Source: Thermococcus camini (lineage in GTDB: Archaea; Methanobacteriota_B; Thermococci; Thermococcales; Thermococcaceae). From it: a stretch of DNA of 64,000 nucleotides. The translations under genes and the position numbers were made by a program. This document shows, piece after piece, positions 8,185-18,100 of the stretch. The stretch is from assembly GCF_904067545.1 (NCBI RefSeq), contig NZ_LR881183.1, positions 934,277 through 998,276 on the forward strand, read 5' to 3'. A model generated the notes under the pieces. That model saw only the letters and a program-made list of their open reading frames with translations. It was not told where the DNA came from and did not search any database. Every line of letters begins with the position of its first letter. The stretch's first letter is position 1.

Positions 8185-9084
8185 ATGGAGGTTCAGTGTC
8201 CCACCTGCTCGGCCAGGTTCAAGGTCCCCGATACGGTTAGCGTGGCCACGTGCCCCTACTGCGGTACCACTTTTCACGTCCACACCGGAGAGAAAAGCGA
8301 GGAGGAGCACTTCTTCTTCCCACCGATGAGGAAAGATGCCGGGGGAGTTCTCCTTAAGTTCCTTTCAAGGCAGTACGGGGCTCCAGCCGATATAACCGGC
8401 GCGAGAATAACGAAAAAGGAACTCCACTGGGTTCCGGTTTACTTCTTCTACCTCCACGGAAGGAGCACCCGTTGGTCCACCATAGAGGAGGTGAGGTTCC
8501 TCGGCCTTCCGGCCGCTTCAAGGTTTATGGACCTACTTGACCACTACCCATTTCCGATAAGGGGAAAGCGCTTCTTCGATGAAAGCATAGTCAAAAAGGG
8601 CAGGTATTACGAACCGGAACTTGACCGGGAGAAGGCTGAGTCAATGGCAAGGAAGGAGATGGAGAGCGCACTCAGGAGCGAGGCAATGGAGGAGGATAAG
8701 TCCGTCGGAGGGATGGAAATCGACGTTCGCTTCCTCGGGCTGGTACACTACCCGATCTGGGAGGTTCACTATGAGTACGGTGGAGATAGCTTTGCCGGCT
8801 ACGTCGATGGCACCGACGGGCGGGTTATCCTCGGTGAGTATCCGCTCATGAGCAGTGCCAGGAAAAAGGCGACGGTTTTGGGGGCCGGGGTTCTGGCAAC
8901 CGGCCTGGTCTTCGGTGTTGCCGCCGCCGGTGCCTACGGAAGTGCTTGGGGTCTCATCGGGGGACTTATCCCGGCCGGCGTCGGGGCATTTGGGATATTC
9001 TCCAAGGGCTCCGTCAAGAGGAGGAAGGTGAGCGAGGTCATGAGGACCGGTGGAGGGAACCTGTATTTCAAGCCTATGAGGTGA
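8185..9084 (+). CDS. zinc-ribbon membrane protein, YdjG-like (second copy)
   Basis: 299 residues, a paralog in layout of the upstream gene. It has a zinc ribbon at C5, C8, C23 and C26 (CPTC...CPYC), a soluble middle containing HWVPVYFFYLHG and HYPIWEVHYEY, and a glycine/alanine-rich hydrophobic hairpin around residues 230-275. ATG 8185 is chosen for the GAGGTGATC just before it, a near-perfect match to the archaeal 16S tail; that site overlaps the previous stop codon. The next gene starts four bases after this stop. No enzymatic motif is visible, so a scaffold or membrane-anchor role is an inference. Confidence 0.65.
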   Translation: MEVQCPTCSARFKVPDTVSVATCPYCGTTFHVHTGEKSEEEHFFFPPMRKDAGGVLLKFLSRQYGAPADITGARITKKELHWVPVYFFYLHGRSTRWSTIEEVRFLGLPAASRFMDLLDHYPFPIRGKRFFDESIVKKGRYYEPELDREKAESMARKEMESALRSEAMEEDKSVGGMEIDVRFLGLVHYPIWEVHYEYGGDSFAGYVDGTDGRVILGEYPLMSSARKKATVLGAGVLATGLVFGVAAAGAYGSAWGLIGGLIPAGVGAFGIFSKGSVKRRKVSEVMRTGGGNLYFKPMR

Positions 9085-9088
9085 TAAC

Positions 9089-9583
9089 ATGGGGAAGGAG
9101 ACCAAACTTTTGGAGAAGATAGAACTGATCGTTCCCGGCTACCACGGCTACAAGAAGAAGGAACTTCTCAGGGAAGACGACAGGATAGTCAGGGGCAAGG
9201 TGGCGGACACGCTTGCCCTCGCACGGAAGGACATTGAGAGGGCCATGCAGAGGTGTGCCATGCTTAACTGTGCCCAGCTGGTTGCGATAGACACCCTGAG
9301 GAAGAAGCTCATGGCCCTTGAGAGCAGGGTCAGGCATGCCGAGGCGGGCTACTCCGGGTACTTCGACAGGATATCGGTCAGGGAGAAGGAGATAGAGAAG
9401 CTCATAGAGTACGACGCAAAGCTGATAGAGACAGCCCAGGCGATAGAAGAGGCCGTGAAGAGGCTCAACGGCTCCATGGCAGACCCGAATTCCCTCGGAA
9501 TGGCGGTGTTTGAGCTCGATGATAAGGTGCGAGAACTTGAGGAGCTCCTGGACAGGCGGAACCACGTTATAATGGGTGATTGA
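9089..9583 (+). CDS. coiled-coil protein of the zinc-ribbon/SPFH cluster
   Basis: 164 residues, almost entirely alpha-helical and charged, with heptad-like stretches (VREKEIEKLIEYDAKLIETAQ and KVRELEELLDRR). There is no signal peptide or membrane segment. Two cysteines occur in QRCAMLNCAQ. It lies between a zinc-ribbon membrane protein and an SPFH protein, and its stop overlaps the next gene's ribosome binding site region. In Bacillus the corresponding operon holds the coiled-coil PspA, so an analogous adaptor role is conceivable, but no PspA signature was recognised. Function unknown. Confidence 0.6.
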   Translation: MGKETKLLEKIELIVPGYHGYKKKELLREDDRIVRGKVADTLALARKDIERAMQRCAMLNCAQLVAIDTLRKKLMALESRVRHAEAGYSGYFDRISVREKEIEKLIEYDAKLIETAQAIEEAVKRLNGSMADPNSLGMAVFELDDKVRELEELLDRRNHVIMGD

Positions 9584-9584
9584 T

Positions 9585-10583
9585 ATGGTGCAGGTGATAG
9601 AGTGGGTGAATCCCGGAGAAGATGAGATAATCTGGAGGTACCCCAACGAGGTCATAAAGTGGGGGGCCCAGCTGATAGTCCACGAGTACGAAGTGGCAAT
9701 ATTCATGCGCGACGGCAAGGTTTACGACGTCTTCGGGCCGGGCAGACATACCCTAACGACACAGAACCTGCCGCTCCTCTACAAGCTCGTTGGAGGTTCA
9801 AACAGTCCCTTCAAGGCAACGGTGATATTCGTCAGTATGAAGCAGTTCCAGGGACGCTATGGAGGAGAAACGCAGACGAGGGAGCTCGCTCCCGTCAAGT
9901 ACTACGGCGTTTACTGGTTCAAGGTTTCTGATCCCGTTCTCTTCCTGACGGAAGTTGTCGGCGGCCAGAGCCTCTACGACACCCAGGACGTTACGAAGTT
10001 CATCAGGGCGTACTTCAACGAGGGTATGATGAAGCATCTCTCGGCCTATTCAATAGTCGACCTCTTCCAGAACCTTGAGGTGGTGAGCACGCAGGTAAAG
10101 GTCAAGCTCATGGAGGACTTCCGCAGGTTGGGCCTTGAGCTGGTCGATGTGAAGATTGAAGGCGTAAACACCACCGACGAGTGGCGCCAGAGGCTCTTCT
10201 GGATAATGCAGACCGGCAACGCTCAAGCTGTTATGCAGATGGACACGGCGAAACAGGTGGCAGCAGAACTCGGAAAGAGTGAAGGAGCTGCTATAGGGGC
10301 TGGTATGATGATAATGCCCCAGCTCCTCCAGCAACCGGCTCAACCTGCTCAACCGGCCCAGCCCTACGCCGGTGGAGGTGCTCCGCCGGCTGGATATCAG
10401 GGAGCCCAGCCTGCCGGAGCGGCTCAACCTAACCAGGAAATCTGCCCCTACTGCGGCAAGCCAATCCCGCCCGGAGCGCGCTTCTGCCCCTACTGCGGGC
10501 ACGAAATTAAGCGCTGTCCCAACGGTCACATAGTTCCAGAGGGGGCGAAGTTCTGCCCGGTCTGCGGGGCAAAGATTGAGTGA
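9585..10583 (+). CDS. SPFH-domain protein with C-terminal double zinc ribbon (YdjI-like)
   Basis: 332 residues. The first 230 form an SPFH/band-7-type domain of the YdjI or virion-core class (EWVNPGEDEIIWRYP near the start, FGPGRHTLTTQNLP). A proline/glutamine/alanine linker with tandem QPA units follows. The end is a double zinc ribbon with three CxxC pairs (CPYC, CPYC, CPVC) and an extra Cys/His pair. No transmembrane helix is seen, so membrane contact would be through SPFH or through the two upstream proteins. ATG 9585 is chosen after GGGTGAT; GTG 9576 is less likely. It ends the four-gene unit. Confidence 0.75.
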   Translation: MVQVIEWVNPGEDEIIWRYPNEVIKWGAQLIVHEYEVAIFMRDGKVYDVFGPGRHTLTTQNLPLLYKLVGGSNSPFKATVIFVSMKQFQGRYGGETQTRELAPVKYYGVYWFKVSDPVLFLTEVVGGQSLYDTQDVTKFIRAYFNEGMMKHLSAYSIVDLFQNLEVVSTQVKVKLMEDFRRLGLELVDVKIEGVNTTDEWRQRLFWIMQTGNAQAVMQMDTAKQVAAELGKSEGAAIGAGMMIMPQLLQQPAQPAQPAQPYAGGGAPPAGYQGAQPAGAAQPNQEICPYCGKPIPPGARFCPYCGHEIKRCPNGHIVPEGAKFCPVCGAKIE

Positions 10584-10685
10584 GTTCCTTTTCTTTTTCC
10601 TCGAATGTGGTAAGATTTATATGGCTTCAGAGGGTATATTATTCTGTCGGCTTTATCTCACAGGGTAACATCGCGGTGATGGATT

Positions 10686-13031
10686 ATGAGGTCGGCAATC
10701 GTCCTTTCCCTGCTCGTCCTCGTTCTTCTGGCACCTTTAGCGGAGGCCGGGGAGTGGATCCCCGTGGAGGTAATCAAGTTCCAGGGGATTCAGACCCGCG
10801 GGCAGGTTATACCCCAGATAGCCAGCGGTGAATACGACGTCGGACTCTTCTCCCTCCCTGCAGAGAACTACCGCGGCCTGGAAAACCTCGAACTTTACAA
10901 GACCGTCGTCTCGTACGTGGACCTGACCTTCAACACCTACCATGACCCGGACAAGAAAGCCCCAATCGTCACCCGGGGAGACGAGACATACTTCAATCCC
11001 TTCGCCATCAGAAAGGTCAGGTTCGCGATGAACTATCTCGTAAACAGAGAGCACATAGTCGGGGAGATTTACAACGGAGTTGCCGCACCGATGTTAAGCT
11101 GTGTGAGGCCCAGCCACCCGGCCAGCGGGTACATCGAGCCTGTCTATGCCGCCCTGAACCTCACGGCCGGGGGAAACGAAGAACTCGCCCTCCAGATGAT
11201 TGAGACGGCGATGGAGGATGCCGCGGATGAGGTCGCCAAGTACAGCCACAGGCTGGAAAAGATAAACGAAACCTGGCACTTCGATGGCCGGCCGGTAACC
11301 GTCAAGCTCGCCGTCCGCACCGAGGACGAGAGGGTAAAACTGGGTTTATACATCGCCGAGCAGCTCAGAAAAGCCGGCTTCGCCGTGGAGATGATTTACT
11401 TCGACAGGCAAAAGGCCAGCAAGGTCATATTCAACGAGCCTCCGAGCGACTACGAATGGAACGTCTACACCGGCGGCTGGTTCGCCGATAAAAGCTCCGG
11501 CCTCTGGATAGACGACTACGCCGCCTGGTTCTACTCGGCATGGTACGGTTACCTTCCGGGAAGGGTTGGGCCGGAGCACAGGAACACAGTCACGGTCCTG
11601 GACTTTCTGAGGGAAGTCGGCAACGGCAATCCGGATAACGGCCTGAGGGCAATCGGTGCGGAGTACTACGGCAGAGCCTCGGAGCTGGGGGAGATGCTCA
11701 ACTGGACTGAGGAGGAGCTGACGAGGCTTCTCTTTAATCTTAGCGCCGAGGTGAACGGCGAGAGCTACGCGATAACCAGCGCCAACCAGTACTGGGACAT
11801 GCAGAAGATGGCAGTTGGCATCGGAATACTGGAGAGCGCCGGGATTTTCCTCGTCGAGGAGTGGGAGCTCTCGCCGGTGAACAGGGAGAGGGTTACGGGC
11901 GTAACCCCCGATTCGACCACCGGAATCCTCAACCGGTGGAGCCTGCTGGGGACGAGTACCCCCGACGGGATGCTCAGGGTGGCGTACTTCGTCCCCACCT
12001 GCGGACTCTGCGGTGCCTTCAATCCCGTTGATGGTTTTGACAGCCCCACCGTTCCGATCAGCCTATGGGGATTCGTCCACGTTCCCGGTGGCCGCGTTGG
12101 AAGTGGCGGGCTCTATGAACCCTACGGGTGCAACTGGACGGTCGAGAGGGGCAACTTCACGATCCCTGGAGATGCCGTCGTCTACAACCAGAGCCTGGGC
12201 TGGGTGAGTCCCCACGCCGGAGAGACCGCCAGCGTCAGGGTAACCTTTACCTGCCGCCCGGCAACGTGGCACGACGGTGTGGAGCTTAGGGGGGCGGATT
12301 TCAAGTACTACCTGGCGTTCCTCTACACCTGGGCCTACAGAGACGGTCCGGACGACCCCTACTACGACGAGAACCTGGACGACATGGCCAAATCACTCTC
12401 AGATGTCCTGGGCTTCGAGTTCACCGGCAACGGTTACGTGGTCTACGGTAACTACGCCCACCCCTTTGCCGATGACGTAACGGCCCGGCACTACCTTCAC
12501 TACCCAACGTTTCCCTGGGAACTGTACCACGCCATGAGCGAGCTTGTTGCCAGGCCGGGCGAGTACGGGATAGCCAGAGATTACTCGTTCAGCAGAGGCC
12601 CCCTGTGCCTCAACCTTCTGGAGAGGGAGCACGCGATGGACCTGAAGAGGGTACTTGATCTTCTGAAGGAGGGGAAGGAAGTCCCCGGTGCGATAGCGGG
12701 GGACGTGGACGACCCGACGAGGGGCTATAAGCGGGCGGTGGAGTGGATTGAGGAAAGAGGCCACGCCTTCATAAGCAATGGGCCGTTTTACATCGAGAGG
12801 TCCGAGCCAAGGAGCCTGTACCTGGAGCTGAGGGCATTTGGGGGAGCATCTCCAGTTCCCTCCCCGTCAACTACCCCCACGACGTCCCAGGTTTCGACTC
12901 CATATCCTCAGGAACCAGCCAACGGACCAGACGGCCATCAAACGGCCACCAACATCTCGCCCGTGTATGCAATCGGCCTGGCAGGCCTTTTGATACTTGC
13001 ACTGGTGGTCCTGATGGGACGGAAAAGATGA
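10686..13031 (+). CDS. surface-anchored ABC-type solute-binding protein (oligopeptide/oligosaccharide class)
   Basis: 781 residues. It has an N-terminal signal peptide (MRSAIVLSLLVLVLLAPLAEAG), a family-5 solute-binding body with FAIRKVRFAMNYLVNREHI, and a Ser/Thr/Pro-rich stalk. A C-terminal membrane helix (YAIGLAGLLILALVVLMG) ends in a short basic tail. This layout places a binding domain on the outer face of the cell membrane to capture peptides or sugars for an ABC importer. No permease or ATPase genes flank it, so its transporter must lie elsewhere. A GGTGAT six bases before ATG 10686 supports the start, and a TATA-like GATTTATATGG precedes it near 10614. Confidence 0.8.
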   Translation: MRSAIVLSLLVLVLLAPLAEAGEWIPVEVIKFQGIQTRGQVIPQIASGEYDVGLFSLPAENYRGLENLELYKTVVSYVDLTFNTYHDPDKKAPIVTRGDETYFNPFAIRKVRFAMNYLVNREHIVGEIYNGVAAPMLSCVRPSHPASGYIEPVYAALNLTAGGNEELALQMIETAMEDAADEVAKYSHRLEKINETWHFDGRPVTVKLAVRTEDERVKLGLYIAEQLRKAGFAVEMIYFDRQKASKVIFNEPPSDYEWNVYTGGWFADKSSGLWIDDYAAWFYSAWYGYLPGRVGPEHRNTVTVLDFLREVGNGNPDNGLRAIGAEYYGRASELGEMLNWTEEELTRLLFNLSAEVNGESYAITSANQYWDMQKMAVGIGILESAGIFLVEEWELSPVNRERVTGVTPDSTTGILNRWSLLGTSTPDGMLRVAYFVPTCGLCGAFNPVDGFDSPTVPISLWGFVHVPGGRVGSGGLYEPYGCNWTVERGNFTIPGDAVVYNQSLGWVSPHAGETASVRVTFTCRPATWHDGVELRGADFKYYLAFLYTWAYRDGPDDPYYDENLDDMAKSLSDVLGFEFTGNGYVVYGNYAHPFADDVTARHYLHYPTFPWELYHAMSELVARPGEYGIARDYSFSRGPLCLNLLEREHAMDLKRVLDLLKEGKEVPGAIAGDVDDPTRGYKRAVEWIEERGHAFISNGPFYIERSEPRSLYLELRAFGGASPVPSPSTTPTTSQVSTPYPQEPANGPDGHQTATNISPVYAIGLAGLLILALVVLMGRKR

Positions 13032-13079
13032 GGCCGCTGACTTTCCCATTTTTTCAGGTTCAAAAATATGGAGAAAGTA

Positions 13080-14096
13080 TTAGACCCGGAACTTCTCCCC
13101 AATATAGGCCCTTATCAGCTCCTTCGTTGCAAGCAGGCCCTTAATGTGCGTCCTCTCCATGCCGTGGCTTGCGTGCACTCCCTGGCCGATGAGGGCGACC
13201 TTAACGTCCCAGCCTGCCCTTAAAGCAGCGGAGCCGTCGGAGCCGTAGTAGGGGAACACATCAACGACGTGAGGGATATCGTGCTTCTCAGCCAGTTCGA
13301 TGAGTTTCGTCGTCATCTCGTAGTCGTACGGCCCGCTTGAATCCTTGGCCGCTATTGACACTGCCGTTTCCTTGCCCGCGACGCCCTCTCCAACAACGCC
13401 CATGTCGACGACGAGGAGCTCCTTCATGCTCCTCGGATAGCCCGCCGAACCGCCGTGGCCGACCTCCTCATAGGGCGAGAAGAAGAACGCCACCGGGAGC
13501 TTTTCGAGTTCGCCTGCCAAATCGAGGAGCAGGTCAATCATAACCGCAACGCTCGCCTTATCGTCGAGGAAGTGGGCCTTAACGAATCCGTTGACGTATT
13601 CAAACTTCGGGTCGAAGGCTATGAAGTCCCCCGGCCTTATGCCGAGCTTCTCCGTGTCCTCCTTCTTCTCAACGAGCTCGTCGAGGCGGATGTACATGTT
13701 CTCCTCCTTGCGCTCCTTCTTGCTGGCGTCTTTGTTCACGTGGACGCTGGGGTTCTTGAGGAGGAGCGTGCCCCTAAACCTCTTCCCGGAGCGGGTTATT
13801 ATCGTGCAGTACTCGCCCTCAAAGGCCGGAAGGTGAAGGCCGCCTATCCTGGTAAAGCTCAGATGCCCGTTCGGCAGAATTCCAGTAACCATCGCGCCGA
13901 GCGTATCTACATGACCTGCTATGACGAGTTCTGGCTCCGGATGGTTGCCCGCTATCAGGGCACCCTTGTTGGTGAAGTAGGTTTTCACGCCGTTTTCGTT
14001 GAGAAGTCCCGCTATGTAGGCCATAATCTCCTTCGTATAGCCCGTCGGGGAGGGTATCTCAAGGATTTCCCTGAGAATCTGGACGACCCTTTCCAT
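13080..14096 (-). CDS. M42-family metallo-aminopeptidase
   Basis: 338 residues, related to TET aminopeptidases, the large cytosolic complexes that degrade peptides after the proteasome. Metal-binding and catalytic landmarks are visible: AGHVDTLG near residue 64, FLDDKASVAVMI, FSPYEEVGHGG, VVDMG and GVHASHGMERTH. The family is often mis-annotated as endoglucanase. Its PDZ-like insert lies between the first His/Asp and the second Asp. ATG 14096 follows GGTGGTCAC; an upstream GTG at 14105 would add three residues. It converges with the solute-binding protein gene. Confidence 0.88.
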   Translation of the reverse strand: MERVVQILREILEIPSPTGYTKEIMAYIAGLLNENGVKTYFTNKGALIAGNHPEPELVIAGHVDTLGAMVTGILPNGHLSFTRIGGLHLPAFEGEYCTIITRSGKRFRGTLLLKNPSVHVNKDASKKERKEENMYIRLDELVEKKEDTEKLGIRPGDFIAFDPKFEYVNGFVKAHFLDDKASVAVMIDLLLDLAGELEKLPVAFFFSPYEEVGHGGSAGYPRSMKELLVVDMGVVGEGVAGKETAVSIAAKDSSGPYDYEMTTKLIELAEKHDIPHVVDVFPYYGSDGSAALRAGWDVKVALIGQGVHASHGMERTHIKGLLATKELIRAYIGEKFRV

Positions 14097-14145
14097 CGTG
14101 ACCACCGTTAAAAGAAAGGTCGAAGGGTTAAAAAGGGCATCGGTC

Positions 14146-15027
14146 TCAGCCGGTCAGCGCGCTGAGAACCATGAAGAGCCCTATGACGAGCAGGGTCAGC
14201 ACGAAGGTAACGCTTATCGCCTCCTCGGCCTTCAGGCGGTACTGGGCCAGAATCGCGTTGGCCGCTATAGCTGGGGGCATCGAGGCCTCAACCAAGACTG
14301 AGTAGAAAACCTCAGGGGCCGCCCAGCGGAGGGTGAGGAAGACAAAGGTGAATGGAATCGCTATCCTGAAGGCCCCGACCTCCGCGAGCTTGCGCCAGTC
14401 GAAGCTCCTCAGCGTTATCCGCGAGCCGAAGTAGATGATAAGTAGGGGTATGCTGAGCCAGCCGACGCTTCGTATGGGCTCAAGGATTTGGGTAGGGATA
14501 TGAACGCCGCCTATGACGAGTGCAAGGGCGACGAGGTTCGCCACCGTCGGCGGAAACTTGAGGGCCTTGATGAAGCTGTCCTTAACGCTCGCGCCGCCGC
14601 TGGAGTAGTGGGCCGCTATGAAGGTGACGATTGGAATAACTATCATCGAGTTGGTCGTGGAGTAGAGTATCGCGGGCGTTATGTCGTCGAGGAAGAGGCT
14701 CGCTATCGGAAAGCCAAGGGCGGCGGTATTGGGATAGACCGAGAGAACCATCAGCGCACCGGCCCAGGGGTCGTTTTTGAGCTTAAACCTGCCATAGATG
14801 TACGAAAACCCGAGGCTTATTGCGATTATCAAAAAGACGTAGAGGAAGACGGTCTTTATGCTCAGGAGGTAGTTCAGGTCCTTGCTCGCGACGTTTCCAA
14901 AGATGAACAGGGCGAGGAGAAAGTCGTTCACCAGGATTCGGAGGTAGTCAAATGGCTTCTCCGATTTGACCAGCTTCTTGAGGACGTAACCAAGAGCTAT
15001 GAGGGCGAGCATCTCGGCGATGTTCAT
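14146..15027 (-). CDS. AEC-family membrane transporter
   Basis: 293 residues with about ten hydrophobic helices spread over the whole length, starting MNIAEMLALIALGYVLKKL. The pattern, including the conserved segment YPNTAALGFPIA before the middle, matches the auxin efflux carrier family. In prokaryotes such proteins move organic acids such as malate; the substrate here is unknown. It sits between an M42 peptidase and the MMPL exporter gene on the same strand, with 97 bases separating it from the latter. It ends 49 bases upstream of the M42 gene start. Confidence 0.8.
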   Translation of the reverse strand: MNIAEMLALIALGYVLKKLVKSEKPFDYLRILVNDFLLALFIFGNVASKDLNYLLSIKTVFLYVFLIIAISLGFSYIYGRFKLKNDPWAGALMVLSVYPNTAALGFPIASLFLDDITPAILYSTTNSMIVIPIVTFIAAHYSSGGASVKDSFIKALKFPPTVANLVALALVIGGVHIPTQILEPIRSVGWLSIPLLIIYFGSRITLRSFDWRKLAEVGAFRIAIPFTFVFLTLRWAAPEVFYSVLVEASMPPAIAANAILAQYRLKAEEAISVTFVLTLLVIGLFMVLSALTG

Positions 15028-15124
15028 GCTTAAACATTGAGTTCAGCGTTTAAAAGTCTGTCGAGTGTGGAAAAATAAAAGGGGTTGGGGCAGAACTTGA
15101 AAAAATAAAAGCAGGGGTTGGGGC

Positions 15125-18100
15125 TCATTCCTTCTTCGTCCTGTGCAGAGGCCACCAGGCCTTTTCTCCAAAGAGTGCCATCGTGGCCGGACCAATGAAG
15201 TAAACCGCCGCCGTGGCAGTCAAGAGCACTCCGATGGCCAGTGCGAAGCCTATCTCCCTTATTCCCCAAGTCGCTCCCGTCATCAGCGAGCCGTAGGTTA
15301 CCGCCAGCACGGCGGCGAGGCCGACGACGAGGGTGTCCATCGTTCCGGCAGCGACCACCAGGGCGTCCCTCGCGCTCCTGCGCTCGAACTCGTCCCTGGC
15401 TTTGACCAGGTAGAAGCTGTTGTAGTCTATGCCGACTCCCATGAGCACTATGAAGACCATCATGGGCAGGAACCACATAACCTGCTGGCCGAAGACCCTC
15501 TCGAAGAGCCAGCTGGAGACGGTTATGCTGAGGAGCACGCCGACCGCTATGGTGCCTATGGTGGTTATAACCGCCGGCAGTCCCTTGAGGGTCGGTATCA
15601 GCGAGAGGAACATCAGCAGGAGCGCCACCGGGAAGATTCTGTGCCAGAAGACGTCGTTGATGAGGTCGCTGAGGTCAAGGGCCAAAGCTGTGTTCCCTCC
15701 GACCATTCCTGACTTTATTGCTCCCGATTTCTCCTCGTCTTTCACTATCGCCCTTATCTCCCTCACCATGTCCTTGGAGCGGTCGTCGGTTGCTTCGTAC
15801 TTCCCGGTAACCTGAATCAGCACCTTGGTGCCGTCTTCCGAGATGTAGCGGTCACCGCCGATGCTCTTCAGCTCCTCCACGCTGACGTTTATGGGCCTCC
15901 CGTAGGGCCGGGTCACGGTGTAGACGTACTCGACGCCCTCCACCTTTGAAATCCTTCCCGCGAGCGCCTCGATGGCCTTGAGGTCGTCATCGCTCAGCGG
16001 GTGGCCCAGGTCTATGACCACGTAGGTCGGGGAGGTAACGCCCGCACCAACCGTGCTCTCGCTGAGCCGGAGGAAGTTGTAGGTCTCGCTGTCCTTGGGG
16101 ATGAACAGCTTTATGTCGTGGGTACCGTTGAAGTTGACGAAGTTATACGCGGCTGGAACCGCCACTAGGAGCGCTATGAGGACAACCACTTTAGCGTGCT
16201 TGACGGCCCACTCCGCGATTCTGCTCCTCTCGTGGATGTCCACACTCTCGATGTGGTGCTCGATGTGCCTCGGCCACCAGAAGGCCGGTTTTTCGCCTAT
16301 GAGAACGGTTATCGCAGGGATGAACGTCAGGCTGGCAAGGAGGACTACGATGACTGCCAGGGGTGCTATCATGCCGATGGTCTTGAATATCGGGAACTCC
16401 CAGGCAAGGATAAAGCTCGCGAAGGCTATGATGTCGGTCGATGCACTCGCTAAGACCGCGTCCTTTGCCCTCTTCAGCGCCTCGCTTGCAGCTTTGTCGT
16501 GGTCGTAGCCTTCCGCCAGGTACTCCTTAAAGCGGTGGAGGTAGTAGGTGGAGTAGTCTATCCCCAGCCCGAGAGCCGTCGTGACGGTGAGCATCTGGGC
16601 CCAGCTCCCGACGTCCAGGTAGTCACCCTTCGCGAGCAGGTAGAGTATTCCCAGCGCGGTGAGCGTTGCAGTCGCGACGCCAGTGAAAGGCAGGAGCGTT
16701 GCAAGTAACGCCACGCCCATGAGGACGAGGAGAACCAGGAGCGCCCCAGCTATGCTGAACTTCGTAGTCTTGTCGTTGTCCTCCTTGCCGTATTTAATGG
16801 CCTCGTAGGTCTGAATAGGCGTTCCGGTTACGTATACCTCGACTTTCGGCGAGACCGCTCTGAACTCTTTCAGAGCGACCTCCTTGACCTTCAACGAGCT
16901 CTCGTACTGTGCTTTGCTCTGCTTCTCCAGGTCACTTACACCCTTGAGGCCCTTTGGAACAAATAGAATCAGCATCGTCCTGTTGTCCGGGCTCTTGAGC
17001 ATCCCGATGTAGCTCTTTGCGAGGCTGTAAATGGACGGGTAGACCTGCTCCTCTATTGGTTTGACCCCTTCCTTCGTTATCCTATCCGGGTCGTCCCTGA
17101 ATTCGAAGGCGATGTTCACAAGCTCGATGGCGTTTATGTGGAGCGGAACTCCGAGGTTAATCTCCCCTACGAACTTCTCGACAAGCTTCACCGTTTTCTC
17201 CTTGACGAGGGTCCCAATTTGGGACTTGCTCATCGGGTAGTTCTTGGCAACGGTGAGCATTATCTCCTTCAGCGTCTCCTTGACGTCCTCCGGGGCGGTA
17301 ACGTTGGCGAGTTTTTCGTTAACCCCTTCCTCGAAGAGTTCGTAGGCTATCTCCTCAGGACTCTTGCCGGCGTAAACATCGTCCACAGCTTTGCCGAGGT
17401 CTATCGGGACGTCTCCAGCCAGGCTCGTGATTATCTCCTTGACGGTCTCTTTAACGCCAACTCCCCTGGCAAGCTCCTCCGGGTTCTTGAGGACGGTATC
17501 GACGATGGTTTCGGCAACCTTCTCGCTCCCAACCTTCTCGGCGGTCTTCTGAATTAGTATCTCCCTCGCTATCGGCGTGACGTTCCCGTTGGAGTCGTAG
17601 ACTCCGCCAATAACGCTCTCCGGGAGCTCAACGCCTTTTTCCTTAACCAGCTGGGCGAGCAGTGAGACGGTGGCCTTCTTCAGCACCTCAGGGTTCTTCG
17701 CCAGAACGCCGGTGGCGTTCGAGTCAAAGTTTACAACGGTCTTGACTATTGGCTCTGCTAAATCCTTCTGCTCCTCTGGAAGCTTCTCTTTGAGCACTCC
17801 GGTGAGCAGGCTCTCCTCAAGTCCCCTCGTCGGGCCGTAAACGAGGAGCGTCCTCAGTACCCCATCCGCGTTCGGCATCTCGAGGAGCGGGCTTCCTGCC
17901 ATGAGTGCCTTTGCGACCTCAACGGTCGCGTTCTCGACGGCCAAAGCGTTGGGATTCCTTCCAAGGCTTATCGAGGCGTTGAGGATGTAAGCTAAAGTCT
18001 CCGCCGGAACCTCACCGAAACCCGGAACCTCGTAGCTTCCCCCAGTCCCTTCGACGACGAGCGGGAGGTTTTTGAGGGCGTTGCTTGCTATCCCATCAAC

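Noticed and set aside
10328-10440. CAACCGGCT-like tandem units as a regulatory repeat
   Set aside because: They encode the QPA linker of the SPFH protein and are explained by the protein sequence.
13455-14111. 218-codon open frame antisense to the M42 peptidase gene
   Set aside because: Shadow of a real gene; no ribosome binding site, no recognisable domain.
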